From positions 200,808 to 264,807 of the forward strand of contig NZ_JAGMUK010000059.1 of NCBI RefSeq assembly GCF_019049245.1: a stretch of 64,000 nucleotides of DNA, read 5' to 3'. Numbering within the stretch: position 1 is the first letter of the stretch; each line of letters opens with the position of its first letter. Below, one piece after another: positions 50,705 to 58,625 of the stretch. The notes beneath the pieces were generated by a model. That model ran no database searches. It was not told the origin of the DNA and worked only from the letters and a program-made list of their open reading frames with translations. The DNA is from Streptomyces sp. AC555_RSS877 (GTDB taxonomy: Bacteria > Actinomycetota > Actinomycetes > Streptomycetales > Streptomycetaceae). The position numbers and the translations under genes are program-made.

Positions 50705-52249
50705 ATGCCGAACCCTTGCCGGCTGCGCGCCGCTGCCCTGACCGCCGCAGCTCTTGTGCTGTCCACCGTGCTGGCGGGCTGCGGCGACGACTCCCAGGAC
50801 GAGGACGTGTCGGCCCAGAAGCTGAGTTGGAAGGACTGTCCGGCACCGTCCGCGGCGGAGGGCGGCGGTGACGCTCCGTCACCCCTTGCGGACGGCGACG
50901 AGTGGCAGTGCGCCACCATGCAGGCGCCCCTGGACTGGGACGAGCCCAAGGGCGACACGATCAAGCTGGCGCTCATCCGGGCGAAGGCGAGCGGCGCCGA
51001 GAGCGCGCGCATCGGCTCGCTGGTCTTCAACTTCGGCGGCCCGGGCGGCTCCGGCGTCACCACGCTGCCCGCCTTCGGTGAGGAGTACGCGCAACTGCGC
51101 ACCCGCTACGACCTGGTCAGCTTCGACCCGCGCGGGGTCGGCCGCAGCGCCCCCGTGGAGTGCGAGACCGACCTCCAGCTCGACGTCCTCTTCCAGCAGG
51201 ACGCGACCCCCGACGACACGGCCGAGCGCGCCACGTTCCTGGACAACACCAGGGAGTTCAACGAGGCCTGCGAGACGAACTCCGAGAAGGTGCTGCCGCA
51301 TGTCCGCACCACCGACGCCGCCCGCGACCTGGACCTGATGCGCCACGTACTCGGCGACGACAAGCTGCACTACTTCGGCATCTCGTACGGCACCGAACTC
51401 GGCGGTGTGTACGCCCACCTGTTCCCGAAGAACGTCGGCCGTGCGGTCTTCGACGCGGTCGTGGACCCGACGCAGAACGCCGAACAGGGCTCGCTCGGAC
51501 AGGCCAGGGGATTCCAGCTCGCCCTCGACAACTACGCCGCGGACTGCACCTCCCAGACCGAGGACTGCCCGGTCGGCGACACCGCTCAGGACGTCAAGGA
51601 CCGCATCGCCAAGCTGCTCAAGGATCTCGACAGCAAGCCGATTCCCGGCATCTTCCCGCGCGAGCTGACCCAGACCGCCGCGACCAGCGGCATCGCGCAG
51701 GCGCTGTACTCACGGGAATTCTGGGAGTACCTCACGGAGGGCCTCGCGCAGGCGTACGACGGGAACGGGCAGATCCTGATGGCACTGTCCGACTCGATGA
51801 ACGGCCGCAACCAGGACGGCGAGTACAGCAACATCACCGCCGCCAACACCGCCATCAACTGCGCCGACGACAAGGCGCGGTACACCGCCGACCACGTGGA
51901 GCGGAAGCTGCCCGAGTTCCGGGCCGCCTCCGCCCTGTTCGGCGACTTCCTGGCCTGGGGCATGGTCGGCTGCACCGACTGGGCCGTGCCGGGCGCCGCC
52001 GACCATCCCGACGTGAGCGCGCCCGGCTCCGCGCCGATCCTCGTCGTGGGCAACACCGGCGATCCGGCCACACCGTACGAAGGCGCGAAGAAGATGGTGG
52101 ACGCGCTCGGCCCGGGGGTCGGAGCCGAGCTGACATACAAGGGGCAGGGGCACGGGGCGTACGACAGCAAGAACAAGTGCGTGCGGGACGCCGTGAACGG
52201 CTATCTGCTGGACGGGAAGGTTCCCGCGGCCGGAACCGTCTGCTCCTGA
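50705..52249 (+). CDS. Secreted lipoprotein, tripeptidyl aminopeptidase-type alpha/beta hydrolase (copy 1)
   Basis: A 514-residue lipoprotein. The signal peptide ends LSTVLAGC. The hydrolase domain has FNFGGPGGSG (oxyanion loop), FDPRGVG, the nucleophile in YFGISYGTELGG, Asp in GNTGDPATPYE and His in GQGHGAYD. This is the TAP/SlpD-SlpE family of mycelium-associated peptidases. Six cysteines in the mature part probably form disulfides. It is followed by a paralogue of the same length and layout at 52399. Confidence 0.9.
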   Translation: MPNPCRLRAAALTAAALVLSTVLAGCGDDSQDEDVSAQKLSWKDCPAPSAAEGGGDAPSPLADGDEWQCATMQAPLDWDEPKGDTIKLALIRAKASGAESARIGSLVFNFGGPGGSGVTTLPAFGEEYAQLRTRYDLVSFDPRGVGRSAPVECETDLQLDVLFQQDATPDDTAERATFLDNTREFNEACETNSEKVLPHVRTTDAARDLDLMRHVLGDDKLHYFGISYGTELGGVYAHLFPKNVGRAVFDAVVDPTQNAEQGSLGQARGFQLALDNYAADCTSQTEDCPVGDTAQDVKDRIAKLLKDLDSKPIPGIFPRELTQTAATSGIAQALYSREFWEYLTEGLAQAYDGNGQILMALSDSMNGRNQDGEYSNITAANTAINCADDKARYTADHVERKLPEFRAASALFGDFLAWGMVGCTDWAVPGAADHPDVSAPGSAPILVVGNTGDPATPYEGAKKMVDALGPGVGAELTYKGQGHGAYDSKNKCVRDAVNGYLLDGKVPAAGTVCS

Positions 52250-52300
52250 CCTGCTCCTGACACTGCACCCGAATCCCGAGAGAACTCGCAGGTCAGAACG

Positions 52301-52309
52301 TTATCCACA
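52301..52309 (+). promoter_or_regulatory. DnaA box-like sequence (TTATCCACA)
   Basis: Matches the general bacterial DnaA box TTATNCACA, in the 149-bp space between the two peptidase paralogues. Single site of uncertain meaning. Confidence 0.35.
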
Positions 52310-52398
52310 GGCCGCGGCGGCTGTGCTGCGATCCGCCTACTATGGCCGAACAGCCATCCGCAGCACGGGGCGGTGGGCCTGCGAGGGGGGAACCTGCA

Positions 52399-53949
52399 AT
52401 GACGCGTTTCGTACGGTGGACGGCGGTGGGGACCGCCGCCGCACTCCTGGTGGCGGGCTGCAGCAGCGGCTCGTCCAGTGACGACAAGGGCGGTAGGAAG
52501 ACCGGGCGGGCGCAGCCGTCGGCGCAATCGTCCGGTACGTCCGGCGCCGGTCCGACCTCGGCCTTGACCTCCCAGAAGCTCGACTGGGGGCGCTGCAAGG
52601 CCACCGCGGACTCCTCCGCGCCGGGCACCGACTGGCAGTGCGCGACGCTCAAGGCGCCGCTGGACTGGTCGAAGCCGGACGGCGAGACGATCCGCCTCGC
52701 ACTCATCCGCACCAAGGCCCGGGGGGACAACCGCATCGGCTCCCTCCTGTTCAACTTCGGCGGTCCCGGCGGCTCCGGTGTGTCCACGATGCCGGCGTAT
52801 GCCGCCACCGTCTCCTCGCTTCGCGAGCGGTACGACCTGGTCAGCTGGGACCCGCGCGGGGTCGGCGCCAGCGAGGGCGTCCGCTGCCGCGACGACAAGG
52901 AGATCCAGGCCGCCGAGTCGGTGGACATCTCACCGGACACCACCGCCGAGGAACGTGCCTACTTCCAGGACGCCGCCGACTTCGGCAAGGGCTGCGCGAA
53001 GGACGCCGGGGAGATGCTGGCGCACGTCTCCACCACCGACACCGCCCGCGACATGGACCTGATGCGCCAGGTCCTGGGCGACAAGAAGACGCACTACTTC
53101 GGCATCTCGTACGGCACCGAACTCGGCGGTGTGTACGCCCATCTGTTCCCGAAGAACGTGGGCCGGCTGGTCCTGGACGCGGTCGTCGACCCGAGCGCCG
53201 ACACCGTGGGCCACGCACAGAACCAGGCCCGGGGCTTCCAGCGCGCGCTGGACGGCTACCTGAAGTCCACCGGCCAGGACCCGAAGCAGGGCAGCCAGAA
53301 GATCGCGGACCTGCTCAAGGAGATCGACGCGAAACCGCTGTCGACATCGTCCGGGCGGGAGCTTACGCAGACGCTCGCCGTCACCGGCATCATCCTGCCG
53401 CTGTACAGCCAGGACAGCTGGCCGACGCTGACCAGCGCCCTGGAGGCGGCGGAGCAGGGAGACGGATCGGAGCTCCTGGCGCTCGCCGACGGCTACAACG
53501 AGCGCGACCCGTCGGGCCGCTACGGCACCACGACCCATTCGCAACGGGTCATATCGTGCTTGGACGACAAGCAGCGGCCGACGGCCGCGGAGACCAAGAA
53601 GCTGCTGCCGCAGTTCGAGAGGATCTCGCCGGTCTTCGGGGCGTTCCTGGGCTGGGACACGGCCGGCTGGTGCCACGACTGGCCGGTGGCCGGCCAGCAC
53701 GAGACGCCGGAGGTGAGCGCGCCCGGTGCGGCGCCGATCCTGGTGGTCGGCAACACCGGCGACCCCGCCACACCGTACGAGGGCGCCCGCAAGATGGCGG
53801 ACGAGCTGGGCAAGGACGTCGGTGTGGTGCTCACCTGGAAGGGCGAGGGACACGGTGCGTACGGCAGCGGGAGCGACTGTGTGGACTCCGCGGTGAACGC
53901 GTACCTGCTGGCCGGGACGGTGCCGAGGGACGGCAGGATCTGCTCATGA
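52399..53949 (+). CDS. Secreted lipoprotein, tripeptidyl aminopeptidase-type alpha/beta hydrolase (copy 2)
   Basis: A 516-residue lipoprotein with signal peptide ending ALLVAGC. It repeats all catalytic segments of the upstream gene: FNFGGPGGSGVST, WDPRGVGAS, YFGISYGTELGGVYAHLFPKNVG, GNTGDPATPYEGARK and GEGHGAYG. The long run GISYGTELGGVYAHLFPKNVGR is shared with copy 1, so the two genes arose by tandem duplication. The ATG follows a GGGGGG-rich ribosome-binding site. It has its own 149-bp upstream region, so separate regulation is likely. Confidence 0.9.
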   Translation: MTRFVRWTAVGTAAALLVAGCSSGSSSDDKGGRKTGRAQPSAQSSGTSGAGPTSALTSQKLDWGRCKATADSSAPGTDWQCATLKAPLDWSKPDGETIRLALIRTKARGDNRIGSLLFNFGGPGGSGVSTMPAYAATVSSLRERYDLVSWDPRGVGASEGVRCRDDKEIQAAESVDISPDTTAEERAYFQDAADFGKGCAKDAGEMLAHVSTTDTARDMDLMRQVLGDKKTHYFGISYGTELGGVYAHLFPKNVGRLVLDAVVDPSADTVGHAQNQARGFQRALDGYLKSTGQDPKQGSQKIADLLKEIDAKPLSTSSGRELTQTLAVTGIILPLYSQDSWPTLTSALEAAEQGDGSELLALADGYNERDPSGRYGTTTHSQRVISCLDDKQRPTAAETKKLLPQFERISPVFGAFLGWDTAGWCHDWPVAGQHETPEVSAPGAAPILVVGNTGDPATPYEGARKMADELGKDVGVVLTWKGEGHGAYGSGSDCVDSAVNAYLLAGTVPRDGRICS

Positions 53950-53952
53950 CGA

Positions 53953-53995
53953 CGGCGGGGGCCCCGGGCACCGTCGGTGCTCGAGGCCCCCGCCG
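53953..53995. terminator. Hairpin terminator between peptidase and moeZ
   Basis: 11-bp perfect outer arms (53953-53963 and 53985-53995) enclosing a second stem GCACCG/CGGTGC. It separates the convergent peptidase and moeZ genes. Confidence 0.7.
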
Positions 53996-54014
53996 CTCAG
54001 GCCGGGATACCGGG

Positions 54015-55193
54015 TCAGTAGATCGGCTTGCTCGGCTCGATCTGGTTGACCCAGCCGATCACGCCGCCACCGACGTGCACGGCGTCGGAGAAGCCCGCCG
54101 ACTTCAGGACCGCGAGGACTTCCGCACTGCGGACACCCGTCTTGCAGTGCAGGACGATCTTCTTGTCCTGCGGGAGGGCCTCCAGGGCGGTGCCCATGAG
54201 GAACTCGTTCTTCGGGATCAGCTTGGCGCCCGGGATCGAGACGATCTCGTACTCGTTGATCTCACGGACGTCGATGATCTCGATGTTCTCGCCGTCGTCG
54301 ATCCACTCCTTGAGCTGCTTCGGAGTGATCGTCGAGCCGGCGGCCGCCTCCTGGGCCTCCTCGGAGACGACGCCGCAGAAGGCCTCGTAGTCGATGAGCT
54401 CGGTGACGGTCGGGTTCTCGCCGCAGACCGCGCAGTTCGGGTCCTTGCGGACCTTGACCTGGCGGTACTGCATCTCCAGGGCGTCGTAGATCATCAGGCG
54501 GCCGAGGAGCGGCTCGCCGATGCCCGCGAGGAGCTTGATGGCCTCGTTGACCTGGATGGAGCCGATGGACGCGCACAGCACGCCCAGGACACCGCCCTCG
54601 GCGCAGGAGGGGACCATGCCCGGCGGCGGGGGCTCCGGGTAGAGGCAGCGGTAGCAGGGACCGTGCTCGGACCAGAAGACGGAGGCCTGGCCGTCGAAGC
54701 GGTAGATCGAACCCCACACGTACGGCTTGTTGAGCAGCACGCACGCGTCGTTGACCAGGTAGCGGGTCGCGAAGTTGTCCGTGCCGTCGACGATCAGGTC
54801 GTACTGGCTGAAGATGTCCATCACGTTCTCGGCCTCGAGCCGCTCCTCGTGAAGGACCACGTTCACGTACGGGTTGATGCCGAGGACGGAGTCGCGCGCG
54901 GACGCTGCCTTGGAGCGGCCGATGTCGGCCTGGCTGTGGATGATCTGGCGCTGCAGATTCGACTCGTCGACCTCGTCGAACTCCACGATGCCGAGCGTGC
55001 CCACGCCCGCGGCGGCCAGGTACATCAGCGCCGGCGAACCCAGGCCGCCGGCGCCCACACAGAGCACCTTGGCGTTCTTCAGCCGCTTCTGCCCGTCCAT
55101 CCCGACGTCGGGGATGATCAGGTGGCGGGAGTACCTGCGGACCTCGTCTACGGTGAGCTCGGCAGCGGGCTCGACCAGGGGTGGCAGCGACAC
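54015..55193 (-). CDS. moeZ: Adenylyltransferase/sulfurtransferase MoeZ
   Basis: A 392-residue two-domain enzyme. Residues about 20-265 are an E1-like (MoeB/ThiF) domain with GAGGLGSPALMYLAAAGVG, a conserved DxxxxSNLQRQ (DESNLQRQ) and zinc cysteines in CYRC and CAVC. Residues about 285-390 are a rhodanese domain with active Cys in CKTGVRSAEVLAV. It activates and sulfurates ubiquitin-like sulfur carriers (MoaD, CysO, ThiS and secondary-metabolite carriers in actinomycetes). A SigR promoter lies upstream, linking sulfur mobilisation to thiol stress. Confidence 0.95.
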   Translation of the reverse strand: MSLPPLVEPAAELTVDEVRRYSRHLIIPDVGMDGQKRLKNAKVLCVGAGGLGSPALMYLAAAGVGTLGIVEFDEVDESNLQRQIIHSQADIGRSKAASARDSVLGINPYVNVVLHEERLEAENVMDIFSQYDLIVDGTDNFATRYLVNDACVLLNKPYVWGSIYRFDGQASVFWSEHGPCYRCLYPEPPPPGMVPSCAEGGVLGVLCASIGSIQVNEAIKLLAGIGEPLLGRLMIYDALEMQYRQVKVRKDPNCAVCGENPTVTELIDYEAFCGVVSEEAQEAAAGSTITPKQLKEWIDDGENIEIIDVREINEYEIVSIPGAKLIPKNEFLMGTALEALPQDKKIVLHCKTGVRSAEVLAVLKSAGFSDAVHVGGGVIGWVNQIEPSKPIY

Positions 55194-55237
55194 GGGGACT
55201 CCGTTGGTCGGTCAATCATTACGGTTGCTCTCCCCGT

Positions 55238-55263
55238 AACAGTGCCATGTCCTTTTTCATTCC
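55238..55263 (-). promoter_or_regulatory. SigR-dependent promoter of moeZ
   Basis: On the minus strand GGAAT (55263-55259), 18 bases, GTT (55240-55238), matching the SigR consensus GGAAT-N18-GTT. It starts inside the last codons of the Spherulin-4-like gene and lies 45 bp before the moeZ ATG. Confidence 0.82.
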
Positions 55264-56006
55264 GAGACACCCGTTCCGATCCGCGAGACGAATTCGTCCC
55301 AGTAGCCGGGCATGGTCTCCCAGGGGTCGGTGCGGCCGCCGCGGTCCGTGCGGTCGGTGAAGTAGATCGTCGACGCGCCCTGCCAGCGGGCGATGCGCAA
55401 CGCCTCCTCCAGGTGTGGGCGCGGCACTCCGTGGACCAAGTGGCAGAAGCGCTCGGGCGGGTAGTCGGCGGTCCACTCCGCGACCTGCGACCAGCGGTAG
55501 TCGCTCCAGGGGCCGGCGAACGTGACGAGTTGGTCCGCGTTCTCGGCGTAACCGGGGTACGGGTGGATGCCGTGGCCGAGGACGATATGGGCGTCGTCAC
55601 GCAGCGCGCGGAGCGTGGAGACCGTGCGGCGGATCTCGGGGAGCGCGGCGCGGTCGGTCGGGCAGCGGTCCAGGAGGAACCCGTCGGCCTGGTACCAGTC
55701 CAGGTAGCGGTGCGCCTCGGAGATCACCTCGCCGAAGGCGCGGGCGCCGTACGTGGTGTCGAGGCAGCCGAGGACACGGACACCCGCGTTGCGCAGCCGG
55801 CCGGCCGCCTCCAGGCAGTGCGGGTCGGGGCGGCTGCCGGGGCCGTCCGAGACGTTGAGGACGACCCAGTGCAGGGGGGTGCCGGGGCGGGTGAGTTCGG
55901 CCCACTCGGCCGGGGCGACGAGGGGGTGGGCGAAACCGGGGATGCCTACGCCGGTACGGAGGCCGGTGCTCGCCGTGCCCGGCTTGGCGCGGGTCAGATG
56001 CGGCAT
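55257..56006 (-). CDS. Spherulin-4 family protein (GH135-like hydrolase)
   Basis: A 249-residue TIM-barrel-type protein of the Spherulin-4 family, the founding group of glycoside hydrolase family GH135 (fungal Sph3 cleaves galactosaminogalactan). Visible parts: VGIPGFAHPLVAPAEW at the N terminus, LGCLDTTYGAR, WYQADGFLLDRCPTD (residues 105-118) and IYFTDRTDRGG near the end. In typical members the barrel acid pair is Asp-Glu; here D113 is followed by R114, so activity may differ. No signal peptide was seen, unlike secreted relatives. Its ATG overlaps the epimerase stop by 13 bp. Confidence 0.82.
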   Translation of the reverse strand: MPHLTRAKPGTASTGLRTGVGIPGFAHPLVAPAEWAELTRPGTPLHWVVLNVSDGPGSRPDPHCLEAAGRLRNAGVRVLGCLDTTYGARAFGEVISEAHRYLDWYQADGFLLDRCPTDRAALPEIRRTVSTLRALRDDAHIVLGHGIHPYPGYAENADQLVTFAGPWSDYRWSQVAEWTADYPPERFCHLVHGVPRPHLEEALRIARWQGASTIYFTDRTDRGGRTDPWETMPGYWDEFVSRIGTGVSE

Positions 56007-56953
56007 GCCGCCTCCATCCAGATGTCCGCGAGGGACTCTTCGAGACCGATCCGGGGGCGCCAGCCGAGCCGGTCGCGTGCGGTGCGCACATCGGCCTGCT
56101 GCCAGCTGCCGCAGCCGTCGGGGTACGGGTACGCGACCGGGGCCGCGTGGTCCGACTCCATGCGGGGGTGGCCGATGGTCGCCCTCAACGGGCCCGGCGG
56201 CCCGTCGAGTTCGTGGAGGGCGCCGCCGTACCCCGCCACGCGGGCGAGGACCGCGGCGGCGTCGCGCAGACGGACGGCGCGGCCTGAGCCGATGTTGATG
56301 ACGCCCTGCGCGGCGGAGAGCGAGGCCGCGTGTACGGCACGAGCCACGTCTCGGACGTCGACGAAGTCGCGCTGGGCGCCGAGGCCGCCGAGTTTGAGCT
56401 CGCCGTCGCCGGACTGCATGGCCCGGCGCATGGCCTCGGCGAGGCGGCCGAGCGGGGAGCCGGCGGGGGTGCCGGGGCCTGCCGGTGAGAAGACGCGCAG
56501 GACCACCGCGTCCAGGCCGGAGCCGAGGACGAGTTCGGTGGCGGCGAGTTTGCTGACGCCGTACGGGCCTCCGGGGCGGGGGACGGCGTCCTCCGCGGTG
56601 GAGGAGCCGGGCTGGCTGGGGCCGTACTCGGCGCCGCAGCCGATCTGCACGAGCCGGGCGCCGCAGCCGCTGCGGCGCAGGGCCTCGCAGACGGTGGCCA
56701 CGGCGACGGTGTTGTGGCGGGTGAGCTCGCGGGCGCCTCCTCGGGTGGCGCCCGCGCAGTTGACGACGACGCCGGGGTGGACCGCGTCGAGGAAGCGGGT
56801 GAGCGCGCCGGGGCTGCCGGACGCGAGGTCGAAACGGACGTCGGCGTCGTCGCCGCGACCGAGGGCGGTGAGCTGGACGGCCGGGTCCGCGAGCAGGCGG
56901 TCGGCGACGAAGCGGCCGAGGTAGCCGTTGGCTCCGATCAGCAGGACTCTCAT
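55994..56953 (-). CDS. NAD-dependent epimerase/dehydratase (sugar nucleotide type)
   Basis: A 319-residue extended SDR. The cofactor motif is IGANGYLGRFVADRL at residues 6-20. The catalytic Tyr-Lys pair is YGVSK, with a preceding segment IGCGAEYGPSQPG. The C-terminal half (LRDAAAVLARVAGY ... ARDRLGWRPRIGLEESLADIW) is the typical substrate-binding part of UDP-sugar 4-epimerases and dTDP-sugar enzymes. It overlaps the Spherulin-4-like gene and follows the membrane-protein gene of the cluster, suggesting that it supplies a sugar nucleotide. Confidence 0.9.
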   Translation of the reverse strand: MRVLLIGANGYLGRFVADRLLADPAVQLTALGRGDDADVRFDLASGSPGALTRFLDAVHPGVVVNCAGATRGGARELTRHNTVAVATVCEALRRSGCGARLVQIGCGAEYGPSQPGSSTAEDAVPRPGGPYGVSKLAATELVLGSGLDAVVLRVFSPAGPGTPAGSPLGRLAEAMRRAMQSGDGELKLGGLGAQRDFVDVRDVARAVHAASLSAAQGVINIGSGRAVRLRDAAAVLARVAGYGGALHELDGPPGPLRATIGHPRMESDHAAPVAYPYPDGCGSWQQADVRTARDRLGWRPRIGLEESLADIWMEAACRI

Positions 56954-56997
56954 CGGGCGGCTCCCGGGGCCGAGGCGTCGGGTCGGGAGGTGATCAT
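56950..56997 (-). other. 15-codon mini-ORF overlapping the epimerase start
   Basis: ATG at 56997 with AAGGAG at 8-base spacing; 15 codons (MITSRPDASAPGAAR), and a TGA that overlaps the epimerase ATG (ATGA). Its own ATG overlaps the stop of another 9-codon ORF. Possibly a translational-coupling leader; protein function is unlikely. Confidence 0.4.
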
Positions 56998-57023
56998 TTG
57001 GTGGTCTCCTTCTTGGAGGTCAT
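56994..57023 (-). other. 9-codon mini-ORF with strong ribosome-binding site
   Basis: ATG at 57023 preceded by GGAGG at 8-base spacing, encoding MTSKKETTK, with its TGA overlapping the next mini-ORF ATG. It may simply be the tail of a longer, Arg/Pro-rich frame open to 57209, but codon bias gives little support to that frame. Confidence 0.3.
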
Positions 57024-57122
57024 GCGGGGTGCCTCCGGCGGTAGGGCGGGATGCCTGCGGCGGCCTGTGCGAGTGGTGGGGGTGCGCGTTCGCCTACGGC
57101 GGATGCGTGGGGCGGGGCCGCG

Positions 57123-57216
57123 CCGGGGGGTGTCCGTCCTCGGTATGGCGCGGAACCGGTCTCCTACCGGGGCGAACGTGTGGACGCGCCGTCCGCTGCG
57201 GGCGGACACCCCCCGG
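57123..57216. repeat. 14-bp inverted repeat with competing inner hairpin
   Basis: CCGGGGGGTGTCCG (57123-57136) is exactly complementary to 57203-57216, 66 bases apart. The inner 6-bp hairpin 57191-57196/57202-57207 uses part of the right arm, so the two structures exclude each other. It lies in the gene-poor 319-bp region between the membrane-protein and epimerase genes. Confidence 0.55.
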
Positions 57217-57272
57217 CAGGTCCCCTTGCCGTTGTACGCGGGTGCCGCGCCGCCGGGGCGGGGCCGGCCGCG

Positions 57273-58625
57273 TCACCACTGCTTCTCCGCCGGGGCGTGG
57301 GCCGAGGCCCTGGTGAGGGTGCGAGCTGCGTGGAGCAGGAGGATCAGCGCCCCGGTGCCGCAGGTGAGCGTTTGGACGCTGCCCGGGCCCCAGGTGTCGG
57401 TGAGGGTCTGGACCGGGACTGACAGGAGGTCGCAACCGGGGAGGCGGGCTGCGAAGACCGTGGCCAGGGCTGCTGACTGGGTGGTGGCGGTGGCGGCGAG
57501 GATGACCGCGGGGGCGTGGGTGAAGCGGTGGATGGTGAGGAGGCGGGAGAGAAGGAGCAGAGCGCCCAGAGCGATGGTCTGGGCGTAGGCGGGGGGCTCG
57601 TCCAGGGCTGTGCTGGTCACGGTGAGGAGGGCGGTGAGGGCGCACAGGAACAGGGCGAACGTGCCGAGCAGGAGGGGGCGTACGGAGGCGGCGAAGTCCT
57701 CCAGGCCGCGGCTGGCCGTCAGTTTGCGGCGGGCTCGTGCGGTGAGGAGGTGGGTACTCCAGGCCGCCGGAGCGCAGGCCCAGGCAAGGGCGAGGAGAGG
57801 GGCCGCGGTGAGGGGCCAGGGGGCGTCCGGGGTGCCGTCGGGCAGGCCGTCGGGGCCTCCGCCCAGGGCGGCTTGGAGTAGGCCGTCACCGAGGAGGGCG
57901 TACGCGATGAGCCAGTACGTCCAGGTGTTGGTGCGGGTCACGGGGGCGCCGGATCTGGGGGGTCTGGGGCTCAGTGGTCCTCGGGTGAGGGCCGCGCGCA
58001 GGGCCAGAGCCACCGCGAGGACGCCTGCGGCGGCGACCGTGGGGCGGGTGCGTCCATGGGTGAGGTGCAGGCCGATCACGGTCGCAGTGCACAGCGCGCC
58101 GGGAAGGAGGGTGAGCAGGGCCCAGTCGGCTCGTGGGCGGGGGGCGGCCTCGGGGGCGGGGTGTTTCGGGGATTCTCCGTCGCGGGGGATCCGGGCGTAC
58201 ATCTCCTCGGCCAGCGAGAAGACGTCGCGGTGGCGGAAACGGGCCGCGGTGCGGTCCGTCACACCGTGAGCCTCCAGGCCCGCCGCGATCTCCAGCGGGT
58301 CCACGGCTCGTTCGCACAGGTCCTGGTGACGGTGCATCAGGGCCTTTACCGGGTCCGCGGCGGTGCGGCGGGGCGTGACGGCCCTGCGCGCCCCGCTCGT
58401 TCCGGTGCCGCGTGTGCCTCGGTCGACGGCTGCGTCGGACTCAGGATCGTGGTCGGCTGCGGATACGTGGTCGTGGTCAGCCGCGGATCCGGAATCGTGG
58501 CTCACGGCCGGGTCCTGCGGGTCCGGTACGTCCGGCTCCGTGACCAGCCATTCCTCCGGCCGGGGGTCCCAGGTTCCGGGGGTGTCAGGGGTGCCGGGGC
58601 GGTCCAGTTCGTCCAGTTCGCTCAT
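57273..58625 (-). CDS. Polytopic membrane protein of a putative polysaccharide cluster
   Basis: A 450-residue protein not matched to a named family. Residues 1-90 are polar and Asp/Pro-rich, followed by a conserved-looking cytoplasmic segment (ALMHRHQDLCERAVDPLEIAAGLEAHGVTDRTAARF, in two parts) and about ten hydrophobic helices from residue 145 on. The ATG overlaps the stop of the glycosyltransferase gene (ATGA at 58622-58625), so the two are co-translated. Position suggests a partner of the transferase, for example in polymer export or assembly. Confidence 0.75.
   Translation of the reverse strand: MSELDELDRPGTPDTPGTWDPRPEEWLVTEPDVPDPQDPAVSHDSGSAADHDHVSAADHDPESDAAVDRGTRGTGTSGARRAVTPRRTAADPVKALMHRHQDLCERAVDPLEIAAGLEAHGVTDRTAARFRHRDVFSLAEEMYARIPRDGESPKHPAPEAAPRPRADWALLTLLPGALCTATVIGLHLTHGRTRPTVAAAGVLAVALALRAALTRGPLSPRPPRSGAPVTRTNTWTYWLIAYALLGDGLLQAALGGGPDGLPDGTPDAPWPLTAAPLLALAWACAPAAWSTHLLTARARRKLTASRGLEDFAASVRPLLLGTFALFLCALTALLTVTSTALDEPPAYAQTIALGALLLLSRLLTIHRFTHAPAVILAATATTQSAALATVFAARLPGCDLLSVPVQTLTDTWGPGSVQTLTCGTGALILLLHAARTLTRASAHAPAEKQW

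Noticed and set aside
56994..57209. 71-residue Arg/Pro-rich frame upstream of the epimerase
   Set aside because: Composition looks like translated GC-rich noise, its GTG start has no good ribosome-binding site, and it overlaps the inverted repeat. Only the mini-ORFs at its end are reported.
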